Shown: positions 29,481 to 36,603 of the stretch, in pieces
How the letters are laid out: each line of letters begins with the position of its first letter
How positions within the stretch are numbered: position 1 is the stretch's first letter
Source of the DNA: a virus
Virus record (IMG/VR): IMGVR_UViG_3300034279_000884
Location: 1-36,603 of that record
Direction: 5' to 3' (one strand)
Length of the DNA stretch: 36,603 bases
Notes under the pieces: generated by a model
Seen by the model: the letters and a program-made list of their open reading frames with translations, nothing else
The model's database searches: none
What the model was told of the DNA's origin: nothing
Made by a program: the position numbers and the translations under genes

Positions 29481-30048
29481 TCTAATAAATAAGCCAGAAA
29501 TATATAATGACAGTATTTATTACTACAAGGGCATACTGCAAAGACCTGAATACATAGTTAAATTAATAGAACAAAATAATTCAAATTCAGATCTTATTAG
29601 TGACTGGGTTCCATGGCAATCCTCAGACGGAGACTACACATTTGGAAGAACAAAAAGAATAAATTTTGAACACTACCCAAATTCTTCCGATGAGTCTAAG
29701 TTCATATACGGATCTATTTTGTCCGCAATTAGATTGGCTGGTGTTTTCTATGCTAGAAATAAAAATATTAATTTAGGTAAACAGTCTCCAATTTCAATAT
29801 CTAAATATGACGAGGGAAAGTTTATGGGTCCTCATACTGATGAAAAAACTGGAGCGCATATATCTGGAGTTTTATATTTAAATGATAATTACTCTGGAGG
29901 AGAACTAGAATTTCCTAATCAAGAATTTTCAATAAAGCCTGAGGCTGGAAGCATGATTGTTTTTCCATCCATAGGTGAATACATTCATGATCCAAAGCCT
30001 GCCTACGGCGGGGAGAGATACATTTGCCCCGTATTCTGGTATAATTAA
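29473..30048 (+). CDS. 2OG-Fe(II) oxygenase 5 (191 aa)
   Basis: The shortest of the five. Triad H121, D123 (GPHTDEKTG) and H172 (YIHDPKP), with R182. YLNDNYSGGELEFPNQE and KPEAGSMIVFPSIGEYIHD match the P4H-like core. It has a shorter N-terminal region than oxygenases 1-4. Its last codons overlap a consensus -10 element (TGG-TATAAT at 30037-30045) that leads into the next unit, so it is probably the end of the cluster operon. Confidence 0.85.
   Translation: MRSLINKPEIYNDSIYYYKGILQRPEYIVKLIEQNNSNSDLISDWVPWQSSDGDYTFGRTKRINFEHYPNSSDESKFIYGSILSAIRLAGVFYARNKNINLGKQSPISISKYDEGKFMGPHTDEKTGAHISGVLYLNDNYSGGELEFPNQEFSIKPEAGSMIVFPSIGEYIHDPKPAYGGERYICPVFWYN
30037..30045 (+). promoter_or_regulatory. Extended -10 promoter before the 1098-residue gene
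   Basis: TGG-TATAAT (hexamer 30040-30045) lies across the last codons of oxygenase 5. The next large start is ATG 30106, giving a leader of about 54 bases that holds a 5-codon frame (ATG 30050) ending in TAA. Confidence 0.5.
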
Positions 30049-30105
30049 AATGTGCCAATTCCTATAAATAGGTTATGGTGAATGTAAATTTAAGTAGTTG
30101 ATAAT

Positions 30106-33100
30106 ATGGCATATTCAGATATAGTGTTGTCAGACCTTCCCTTAGGCTATTGGGGAGGTCCAAGCGTATCTAGAAAAAATTTACTTACCGCCAATCAATA
30201 TTCTATAGAGTCATCTACTTCTGGATGGACTGCTTTAGACAATACATCTATATCTAGGGTAACCTCTGATTCATGGATAGGCTCCGCAAGTTTGCAAATA
30301 GATCCATCCTCTACTTCTGAGGCAGGATTTAGAATTGCTAGTGGGTCTAGAATACCCCTATCATATGGTAGGACATATACTATGGTTGCGCGGGTTAAAA
30401 ATACTTCTGGTTCTAGAAAAGCACGAATAAGAATAGAATATTTTACTACTCAAAGTGGATCTACCCTATCCCAGTCAGTAACGCTAGGTCAGGTGTATGA
30501 TATATCAAGTACAGAATGGACTACAATATATCATACTGAAACCCTGCCTACTGGAACATCAACGAACTACTTTGCGTCATGGGGGATAGTTACAGATACA
30601 GGCTTGGCATCAGACCTAATATTATGCGACGGAATTCAGTTTTTTGAAGGACCGCTATATGCAATGTATGATCAACAATATCAAAATGATGCAACCTTAA
30701 GATATATTAATTATCAAAAAAGTAAGCCAATTATCTTTAATGGTTCAGAGTCAGTAAGACTTAGCGGGGACGCGGTATTAGAAATATCTAATCCATATAA
30801 ATTATTTATTAATGGATCAGAGAGCAAAAGTGCTTCAATAGATTTCTGGTTTACTTTAGAAAAGCCTCCGTCATATAGGCATCAGTTATTAAAAATAGGC
30901 GCATTCATAAGTTGCTACATAGAGAACGACAAACTATACATAGACTATCTTGGTAGCAGAAGTTTTGTTCAGATAAATAATTGGGACATGCAGCATTACG
31001 TTAATGTTGTTTATTCTCAAAAAACCATATTTTTATATGTAGATGAAAATTTATCGACGTTCCTGGACCTTGGATCTAATTTTCAATTTGATAGGGTTAT
31101 CGAAGAAATTACCCCAACAATAGTAGTTGGGCCAGCATCTAGATCAGTCAATCTTCTTACCAACTCCTCTTTCGAGGACTCAGAATTTGGTTGGCAGGCC
31201 ACGAATTCTTCTATTGAATACATTACCTCTGATTACTTTTCTGGATCTAAGTGTTTACAAATTACTAAGCAAGCAACATCTAATTCAGGAGTTCAATCAG
31301 TAGACTTTTACCCAGTAGTTCCTTATGAGTCATACTATCTTTCAGCGTATGTAAAAATACCTTCATCTAACGAGTCCTCCACTCTGAGGCTTGTGTGTGA
31401 GGAATATGATTCATACGAGTCTGAAAATTTGTTAAAATCAACTACTCAAAATATTGTTTTAAGCAATAATAATTGGCAAAGAGTTAGTTTAGAATTTACT
31501 CCAGACATATATACTTCAGTAGTTAGAGTTAAAATTATTCAGCCATCTTCTGGAACAAACGGGCAAAAATTCCTATGCGATGCGCTTCTGCTAGAAAAAT
31601 CAAATTCTTTATCAACATGGTCAGAAAATCTAAATGATTCAGATCCAATTTTTATTTCAGACATAGGATTTTATTCATACGATATTGGAGATGAGAAAAG
31701 ATTAGATAGATATTTTTATGGAATATCAGACAACCCAGACGAACTTGCTATAGAGTATGGGGCGGATAGATTTGATATTAATTATTCAAGTAGTCTTTCT
31801 GAATCAGAAATAAACATTCTTTCTTCTGAAAATATTTTAAATGCTACTCTAGATAATCTTGCTTATGATCAAACATCATTATTAATGTCTGCCCTATCTA
31901 CAGAGTCTGTAGTTATTGGAAATGATGGCGGAGAGGCAACACTAAATAAGAATGGAATAAAGTTTTCTGATTCTGCATTTCTACCACTATCTCAGATAGG
32001 TGGGTACTTTAATCCTATATCGTCTACTATAAGATTCCAGACGACCTTTGACGATAATAGTGGAGATGGAACCGCACTATTAATAGGCGGGGTGCTGAAC
32101 TGCTACGGCATTGCCTTACAAAAAAGATCTAATAAATTAAAAGTGATGCTTATAGAAGATGTGTCACAGACACCCACCGAACTACTTGAAACAGAAACGT
32201 TATCAAATGGACTTATTAATATTGCATTAAATCTAGAAAATCAAATTTTATCTGCAAAAATCGGGGAGGAAGAATTTTTATCAATAGATATACCTGTAAT
32301 TACTTCTAATGCAACACTATCTATTGGTAACATTCCAGAATCATCAGATGCATATCCAGATTATATTAGAAATTTTACAATAGATGGACTAACAGACTTT
32401 GCTGACATTAATTGGATTGAAACTGGTAGATACACTCTAAGGTTAAATAATTCATTAAATATATCTCAGAAATCTACATTTAATTATTCTACCGCCGCAC
32501 TTATCCCAGCAAATAACAGTATCGTTACCTTTAATACATCTGCTCAAAACAATATAAAGATAAACAACGTAAGCGTAAAAGATATAACATACATACCAGG
32601 GTTTAATTATTCTGATCCAGAGCCAATAAGCATAGAAGTTACGCTTATTAGCGAAAATTCTACTACAGATAGAAAGTCGGTAAACAACCTCTATATATCT
32701 TCATACAATTCAGAGAGCCTGGTTTCATCACTATCAAGGTTTAGTTTGGACAGCAATTCATCAGAAAATATGCCATATATCATGAATGTTATATCATCCA
32801 ATGTGCTTTCTCATGATGATAATTTAGGATTAAGATTTGATAAATTAATTTCATCTGGATGCAAGGTAGTCTCCAATCAATCAAATACATATGAAGCAAT
32901 AGAAATTGTTTTCAAGATCAACCTAGCACCTAATAATGGAGAAACGTATACAATATTCGACCTTGCGGGTAGTAGCGATATCAATCTTAAATATGATGAT
33001 TCAGGATTAATTAAAAATGGAACCTACGATCTATATATTGATGGACAATTAGTATCTAATTTATCCGACATTGATATATTTTCTAGAGAAATCTATCACG

Positions 33101-33402
33101 CAATTGCTGTATTTTCTTCTTCTCTTTCTTCAGACATACACATAGGATCTAATAAAAATGTAGAAGAAAAGTTCGATGGAACTATAGGTAAATTAAATAT
33201 CTATTCGGTCGCCCCAGCAGATATGACAACTTTTGTAGAAGATAAATATTTAGATTTAATTGGGAAAAACGTTAAGAGTATAAATGGTGGAACGGCATCA
33301 ATAAATGATTCATCTGCCACCCAAGAGTACATAAGAGACTCCTTTGGAGAGTACTATGAAATGAAAAACTTGCCAAAGGTCAAAATAGTTTCTGAAATAT
33401 AA
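30106..33402 (+). CDS. Large tail surface protein with carbohydrate-binding-like and LamG-like domains (1098 aa)
   Basis: Starts MAYSDIVLSDLPLGYWGGPS. Two CBM4/9-like jelly-roll domains are suggested at about 23-185 (NLLTANQYSIESSTSGW ... ILCDGIQFFEG) and 347-505 (NLLTNSSFEDSEFGW ... FLCDALLLEK). They share the order NLL, GW, SGS/GSA, W.R/T, and a closing CDA/CDG. Several LamG/concanavalin-like segments lie between and after (about 205-340, 590-760, 885-1065), with repeated FDGTIGKLNIYS-type strands. This suggests sugar binding at the cell surface or attachment of a virion decoration. It has no catalytic motif. It directly precedes the head genes, an unusual position for a tail protein. Confidence 0.7.
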   Translation: MAYSDIVLSDLPLGYWGGPSVSRKNLLTANQYSIESSTSGWTALDNTSISRVTSDSWIGSASLQIDPSSTSEAGFRIASGSRIPLSYGRTYTMVARVKNTSGSRKARIRIEYFTTQSGSTLSQSVTLGQVYDISSTEWTTIYHTETLPTGTSTNYFASWGIVTDTGLASDLILCDGIQFFEGPLYAMYDQQYQNDATLRYINYQKSKPIIFNGSESVRLSGDAVLEISNPYKLFINGSESKSASIDFWFTLEKPPSYRHQLLKIGAFISCYIENDKLYIDYLGSRSFVQINNWDMQHYVNVVYSQKTIFLYVDENLSTFLDLGSNFQFDRVIEEITPTIVVGPASRSVNLLTNSSFEDSEFGWQATNSSIEYITSDYFSGSKCLQITKQATSNSGVQSVDFYPVVPYESYYLSAYVKIPSSNESSTLRLVCEEYDSYESENLLKSTTQNIVLSNNNWQRVSLEFTPDIYTSVVRVKIIQPSSGTNGQKFLCDALLLEKSNSLSTWSENLNDSDPIFISDIGFYSYDIGDEKRLDRYFYGISDNPDELAIEYGADRFDINYSSSLSESEINILSSENILNATLDNLAYDQTSLLMSALSTESVVIGNDGGEATLNKNGIKFSDSAFLPLSQIGGYFNPISSTIRFQTTFDDNSGDGTALLIGGVLNCYGIALQKRSNKLKVMLIEDVSQTPTELLETETLSNGLINIALNLENQILSAKIGEEEFLSIDIPVITSNATLSIGNIPESSDAYPDYIRNFTIDGLTDFADINWIETGRYTLRLNNSLNISQKSTFNYSTAALIPANNSIVTFNTSAQNNIKINNVSVKDITYIPGFNYSDPEPISIEVTLISENSTTDRKSVNNLYISSYNSESLVSSLSRFSLDSNSSENMPYIMNVISSNVLSHDDNLGLRFDKLISSGCKVVSNQSNTYEAIEIVFKINLAPNNGETYTIFDLAGSSDINLKYDDSGLIKNGTYDLYIDGQLVSNLSDIDIFSREIYHAIAVFSSSLSSDIHIGSNKNVEEKFDGTIGKLNIYSVAPADMTTFVEDKYLDLIGKNVKSINGGTASINDSSATQEYIRDSFGEYYEMKNLPKVKIVSEI

Positions 33403-33448
33403 AAAAATGAACCGATATGTGCCATATTTTCATATTTAGAAGGAAAAA

Positions 33449-33463
33449 TGGTACTATGTGTGT
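33449..33463 (+). promoter_or_regulatory. Extended -10 promoter, leaderless start before the head genes
   Basis: TGG-TACTAT (hexamer 33452-33457) followed by six bases and ATG 33464. A weak hairpin (ATATG-TGC-CATAT, about 33416-33428) precedes it and may end the upstream unit. Confidence 0.6.
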
Positions 33464-33793
33464 ATGCCAAAAGTAAAGATAGTTGAAGAAACTGACTACG
33501 GACTATACCTATGGGAAATGCCAGATGGAAGTATAGTCGCTGATGATGAAAAGAATTTTCTAAATATACCTGGAAAACGCGGTGACATGAGTAAGATTAA
33601 GATAATCACCGAAACTGTTAGATCCTTTGGTATTGAAGAGGGTAAGGCTGTATTCCTTTCTGGACACCGCAGAGTGACAGATGAAGAATATGAATATCAA
33701 AAGCAGCGCCTTGAGTGGGGATTAATCCCTGATGAACTAGATTATGGTGCCGCTAGAGATGAACTTATGAACTATAAAAAGGGACTTAGGTAA
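33464..33793 (+). CDS. Conserved actinophage small protein upstream of portal (109 aa)
   Basis: ATG 33464 is favoured by the -10 six bases upstream. Starts MPKVKIVEETDYGLYLWEMP, then GSIVADDEKNFLNIPGKRGD and EEGKAVFLSGHRRVTDEEYE, ending with a helical, basic tail. I remember closely similar proteins (YGLYxWExPDGxxVxDxxxNFLxIPSxxGDxxKI) directly before the portal in actinophages, with no assigned function. It is coupled to the portal by TAATG. A structural or packaging accessory role fits the position. Confidence 0.75.
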   Translation: MPKVKIVEETDYGLYLWEMPDGSIVADDEKNFLNIPGKRGDMSKIKIITETVRSFGIEEGKAVFLSGHRRVTDEEYEYQKQRLEWGLIPDELDYGAARDELMNYKKGLR

Positions 33794-35376
33794 TGCCAGC
33801 ATCATATGTAGAAGACGATGATCCACAAGAAATCAACATAACTTCTTCCTCTGACTTTTTTAAATTTTCCTCGTCAAAAAGCGAAGGCATGGACCCATTC
33901 TTGCTTCCTGCTGAAGAACTTAAGGCATATAGAGGACTTTCTCCTAATTTTAAGAGAAAGACAACGAGAACAATACAAAAATATCATCAGGGCGTTACTG
34001 GAGTAAGATCTAAGAAGATTGAAGATCCAGACGTTACTGGATACGTTATGTTTGAGGCTGTAGAGCCTCCATACAACATGGACTATCTCGCTAAAGTTTA
34101 TGAAGTTTCATCTCCCCACCATGCCGCAGTCGATGCCAAAGTTTCTAATATTGTAGGGCTTGGATACGACTTAATTGAAACTGATGAGACTAAAGACAAG
34201 ATTGAAGAAATAGATGATACAGATCAAGATAAATTAAATTTTCTTAGAAGAAAAATAACTCGCGCTAAAACTCGTCTAAAGAAAGATATAGATAATTTAA
34301 ATGAAGATGAGTCTTTTACAGAAACAATGAAAAAAATTCTTACTGATTATGATGCTACAGGAAATGGCTATATGGAAGTGGGTCGTAAGGTAGATGGAAC
34401 TGTAGGCTACCTTGGACATATTCCTTCAGCAAATATGAGGGTAAGAAGAAATCGTGATGGATTTATCCAGATTGTAAATAATAAAATTGTCTTTTTCCGT
34501 AATTATGGAGATACATCTACCCCAGATCCATTAGGAAACGATCCTCGCCCCAACGAGGTACTTCATTTTAAGAAGTATACTCCTACAAATAATTACTATG
34601 GAGTGCCGGATATTATTCCTGCCCTGCAAGCACTAGCAGGCGACGAATTTGCGTCTAAGTTCAACCTTGACTATTTTGAGAATAAGGCGGTCCCACGCTA
34701 CATTATTGTAGTTAAGGGTGCAAGACTTAGCGATGATTCACAAAGAAAACTTCTAGAGTTCTTCCAAACTGGACTTAAAGGTAAGAATCACAGATCACTT
34801 TATATTCCATTGCCAGCAGATGATGGAAACACTAAGGTAGAATTCAAAATGGAGCCAGTTGAGGCTGGTGTACAAGATTCTTCATTCAGAAACTACCGCC
34901 TTGAGAACCGTGATGAAATACTTATGGCGCACAGAGTTCCTGTGACTAAGGTGAGCATGGGTTCTGGCGTGTCTCTGGCGGCTGCAAGAGATGCAGATAA
35001 GAACTTCCGTGAACAGGTAACAAAACCCACCCAGGAATACTTTGAGAAGAAGATTAATAAAATTGTTCGTGAGTTTACAGACATGTTTTCCCTTAAATTC
35101 AATGAACTTAGTCTTACTGATGAGGATACTCAATCTAAGATTGATGAAAGATATTTGAGAATGCAAGTTATTGTTCCAAACGAAGTAAGAGCAAAGAAGG
35201 GACTCCCAGCCCTTGATGGTGGGGATACTCCAATAGTTCTTAATGCTCGCGCAGCAGCAGAACAAACTACCCAGGCTACTGGGAATAGAAGAAGAGATCA
35301 GGAGCGTCAACAAAATCAGCCCGATATTGATGGAGAGGCAAGAAATCCACAGGGCGAAGGCAGATCTGTGCAATAA
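33793..35376 (+). CDS. Portal protein, PBSX/HK97 type (527 aa)
   Basis: Forms the dodecameric ring at one capsid vertex through which DNA enters and leaves. Typical pieces are YLAKVYEVSSPHHAAVDAKV (about 94-113) and GLGYDLIETDET, LRPNEVLHFKKYTPTNNYYG-like text near 250 (here DPRPNEVLHFKKYTP), DEFASKFNLDYFENKAVPRY near 290, KGKNHRSLYIPLPADDG near 330, and ENRDEILMAHRVPVTKVSMG near 375. An acidic, Gln- and Arg-rich tail follows (about 490-527). Length and motif order fit actinophage portals. The protease gene follows. Confidence 0.9.
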   Translation: MPASYVEDDDPQEINITSSSDFFKFSSSKSEGMDPFLLPAEELKAYRGLSPNFKRKTTRTIQKYHQGVTGVRSKKIEDPDVTGYVMFEAVEPPYNMDYLAKVYEVSSPHHAAVDAKVSNIVGLGYDLIETDETKDKIEEIDDTDQDKLNFLRRKITRAKTRLKKDIDNLNEDESFTETMKKILTDYDATGNGYMEVGRKVDGTVGYLGHIPSANMRVRRNRDGFIQIVNNKIVFFRNYGDTSTPDPLGNDPRPNEVLHFKKYTPTNNYYGVPDIIPALQALAGDEFASKFNLDYFENKAVPRYIIVVKGARLSDDSQRKLLEFFQTGLKGKNHRSLYIPLPADDGNTKVEFKMEPVEAGVQDSSFRNYRLENRDEILMAHRVPVTKVSMGSGVSLAAARDADKNFREQVTKPTQEYFEKKINKIVREFTDMFSLKFNELSLTDEDTQSKIDERYLRMQVIVPNEVRAKKGLPALDGGDTPIVLNARAAAEQTTQATGNRRRDQERQQNQPDIDGEARNPQGEGRSVQ

Positions 35377-35409
35377 TTGTGCATAAAATTTTGTATTAAT
35401 CTGTCTAGT

Positions 35410-35418
35410 TGATAGAAT
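35410..35418 (+). promoter_or_regulatory. Extended -10 promoter before the protease gene
   Basis: TGA-TAGAAT (hexamer 35413-35418), with TTGTAT 16 bases upstream (35391-35396), ends nine bases before ATG 35428. No clear Shine-Dalgarno sequence is present. Confidence 0.5.
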
Positions 35419-35427
35419 TTATTTGAG

Positions 35428-36603
35428 ATGGAAATAACTAAATCTTATTGGCATAGTGACGGCGACCGTATAAGTCTGTCCGTACCGTTCTTCAAAGTAG
35501 ATGAAGAGCGCAGAATTGTTTCTGGATTTGCTACATTAGACAATGTAGATCGACACAATGATATTGTTGATGCAGATGCTTCTATTAAGGCATTTGAGAC
35601 ATTTCGGGGCAACCTCCGCGAAATGCATCAGCCAATTGCTGTTGGCAAAGTCACAAACTTTAGAGAAGAGCAATTTTACGATAAGTCAACTGGACAATCA
35701 TATCGTGGAGTGTTTGTAGATACATATGTCTCCAAGGGTGCCCAAGATACCTGGGAAAAGGTTCTTGACGGCACCCTATCTGGATTTTCTATCGGCGGAA
35801 ATATTACAAAGGTAGATCAAGTTCAAAAAGGTGATGACATGGTTCGTGTCATTAAAGAGTATGACCTTGTAGAACTTTCGCTTGTAGATAGTCCAGCAAA
35901 TCAACTCGCTAATGTATTTTCTATACAAAAAGTAGATGACCAACTAGTTGCTACAGGAATTGCTACAGAAATTAAAATGGATAATATTTTCTGGTGCGAG
36001 ACAGATCAAATAGCAGTAGCAAAAGATTCAGACTCCTCCGCCTGCCTTGTCTGTGATTCAGACATGACAAATATTGGCTGGGTAGAGTCTAACGACGTTG
36101 CTAAGAATCAAGAAATTGGTAAAGCAATAGATCGACATATTAAAAAGCATAGTCTTTCTGGATCAACTCCAGAAGAAATGCCTGAGCCAACAATAGCAAA
36201 GCAGGCAGATAATGAAACCAATATTGAAGGAGGTGCAGTAGAGAATATGGAAATTGAAAAAAGTGAAGAAGTTACAGAGATTGAAGAAACAACTGAAGAA
36301 GTTGTAGAAAAGGGAGCCGTAGTTGCAGAGGAAGCAACAGAGGCTGTTGAGGCTGTAGCAGAAGAAACCTCTCCAGAAGAGGAAGAGGTAGAAGAAGACT
36401 TAGAAAAGGCTGCAAACTCCGATGTTGAGGTTGAAGAACCCGACTTTGTTAAAATGTTGGAAGACCTCAAGACATTCTTCGGAGAAAACATCAGCAAGAG
36501 CGCAGAAGAGACTAAGGTGACTGTTGAAGAAATCACCAAGACTATCGACGCTCAAATTACAGAATTGGCTGAGAAGCACGATTCACTCAGCAAAGCAGTT
36601 CAG
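35428..36603 (+). CDS. Prohead maturation protease with scaffold-like tail (partial, runs off right edge)
   Basis: The 392 visible codons from ATG 35428 remain open to the window end. The N-terminal 160 residues are an HK97-type (S78) prohead serine protease: the catalytic pair is H67 in REMHQPIAVGKV and S121 in LSGFSIGG, followed by EYDLVELSLVDSPANQ. It would trim scaffold and capsid during head maturation. Residues after about 260 turn very acidic (EEVTEIEETTEEVVEK-type) and predict long helices, as in a fused scaffold domain. A CETD...CLVCDSD pair (about 191-211) between is an odd insertion. The major capsid gene is probably beyond the edge. Confidence 0.85.
   Translation, partial: MEITKSYWHSDGDRISLSVPFFKVDEERRIVSGFATLDNVDRHNDIVDADASIKAFETFRGNLREMHQPIAVGKVTNFREEQFYDKSTGQSYRGVFVDTYVSKGAQDTWEKVLDGTLSGFSIGGNITKVDQVQKGDDMVRVIKEYDLVELSLVDSPANQLANVFSIQKVDDQLVATGIATEIKMDNIFWCETDQIAVAKDSDSSACLVCDSDMTNIGWVESNDVAKNQEIGKAIDRHIKKHSLSGSTPEEMPEPTIAKQADNETNIEGGAVENMEIEKSEEVTEIEETTEEVVEKGAVVAEEATEAVEAVAEETSPEEEEVEEDLEKAANSDVEVEEPDFVKMLEDLKTFFGENISKSAEETKVTVEEITKTIDAQITELAEKHDSLSKAVQ

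Noticed and set aside
34882-35373. Leftward 163-residue frame antisense to the portal
   Set aside because: Complete overlap with a well-supported portal gene, and Ser/Cys/Ile-rich text typical of antisense.
36108-36539. Leftward 143-residue Ser-rich frame
   Set aside because: Antisense of the acidic (GAA/GAG) tail of the protease gene, which yields TTC/CTC Ser and Phe runs.

Overview
The window is part of the genome of a tailed double-stranded DNA phage. It carries a PBSX/HK97-type portal gene, a prohead protease gene cut by the right edge, a holin and amidase lysis pair, nucleotide-metabolism genes (ThyX and a B12-dependent ribonucleotide reductase) and a very large tail-fibre region. An actinobacterial host is likely but inferred: the portal-upstream small protein and the r1t-like holin look like actinophage families, there are SOS boxes of the Gram-positive type (TCGAAC-N4-GTTCGA), and many genes appear to be leaderless. 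Base composition changes near 3.7 kb, from G+C-rich on the left to A+T-rich on the right.

Layout. (1) 1-84: the end of a rightward gene, then a palindromic terminator-like repeat. (2) 241-3617: a leftward block of very small, tightly coupled genes (single-span membrane peptides, a basic peptide, a zinc-ribbon peptide, hypothetical proteins, an HNH endonuclease), punctuated by a family of covarying hairpin repeats, a 63-68 bp tandem repeat array and three SOS-like boxes. (3) 3618-4024: intergenic control region with paired palindromes and a sigma70-like promoter. (4) 4025-5744: leftward A+T-rich genes (second HNH, small proteins, ThyX). (5) 5859-10134: rightward GT4 glycosyltransferase, class II RNR, holin, acidic peptide, amidase, then a strong terminator. 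(6) 10238-25221: tail fibre and adhesin genes, including three glycine-rich adhesins (two from a tandem duplication with a gene remnant), 613- and 999-residue fibres, and an FN3 protein with a proline/phenylalanine repeat. Two glycosyltransferases sit inside this region on the opposite strand. (7) 25235-30048: seven overlapping or closely packed genes, five of them 2-oxoglutarate/Fe(II) oxygenases of the prolyl-hydroxylase type with intact HxD...H triads, plus two conserved companions. (8) 30106-36603: a 1098-residue carbohydrate-binding-like protein, a small conserved protein, the portal and the protease.

How it may fit together. RNR and ThyX supply deoxynucleotides, and holin plus amidase lyse the cell. 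The fibre region builds the host-recognition apparatus. The clustered hydroxylases and three glycosyltransferases suggest that a virion protein is hydroxylated and perhaps glycosylated; the PFFP-repeat protein encoded just upstream is the obvious candidate substrate. This is the best candidate for an undescribed system here, and it is inference from gene order and motifs. A second theme is promoter architecture: TG-N-TATAMT-like -10 elements lie 6-9 bases before start codons, including one 10-bp palindrome that serves two divergent leaderless genes.
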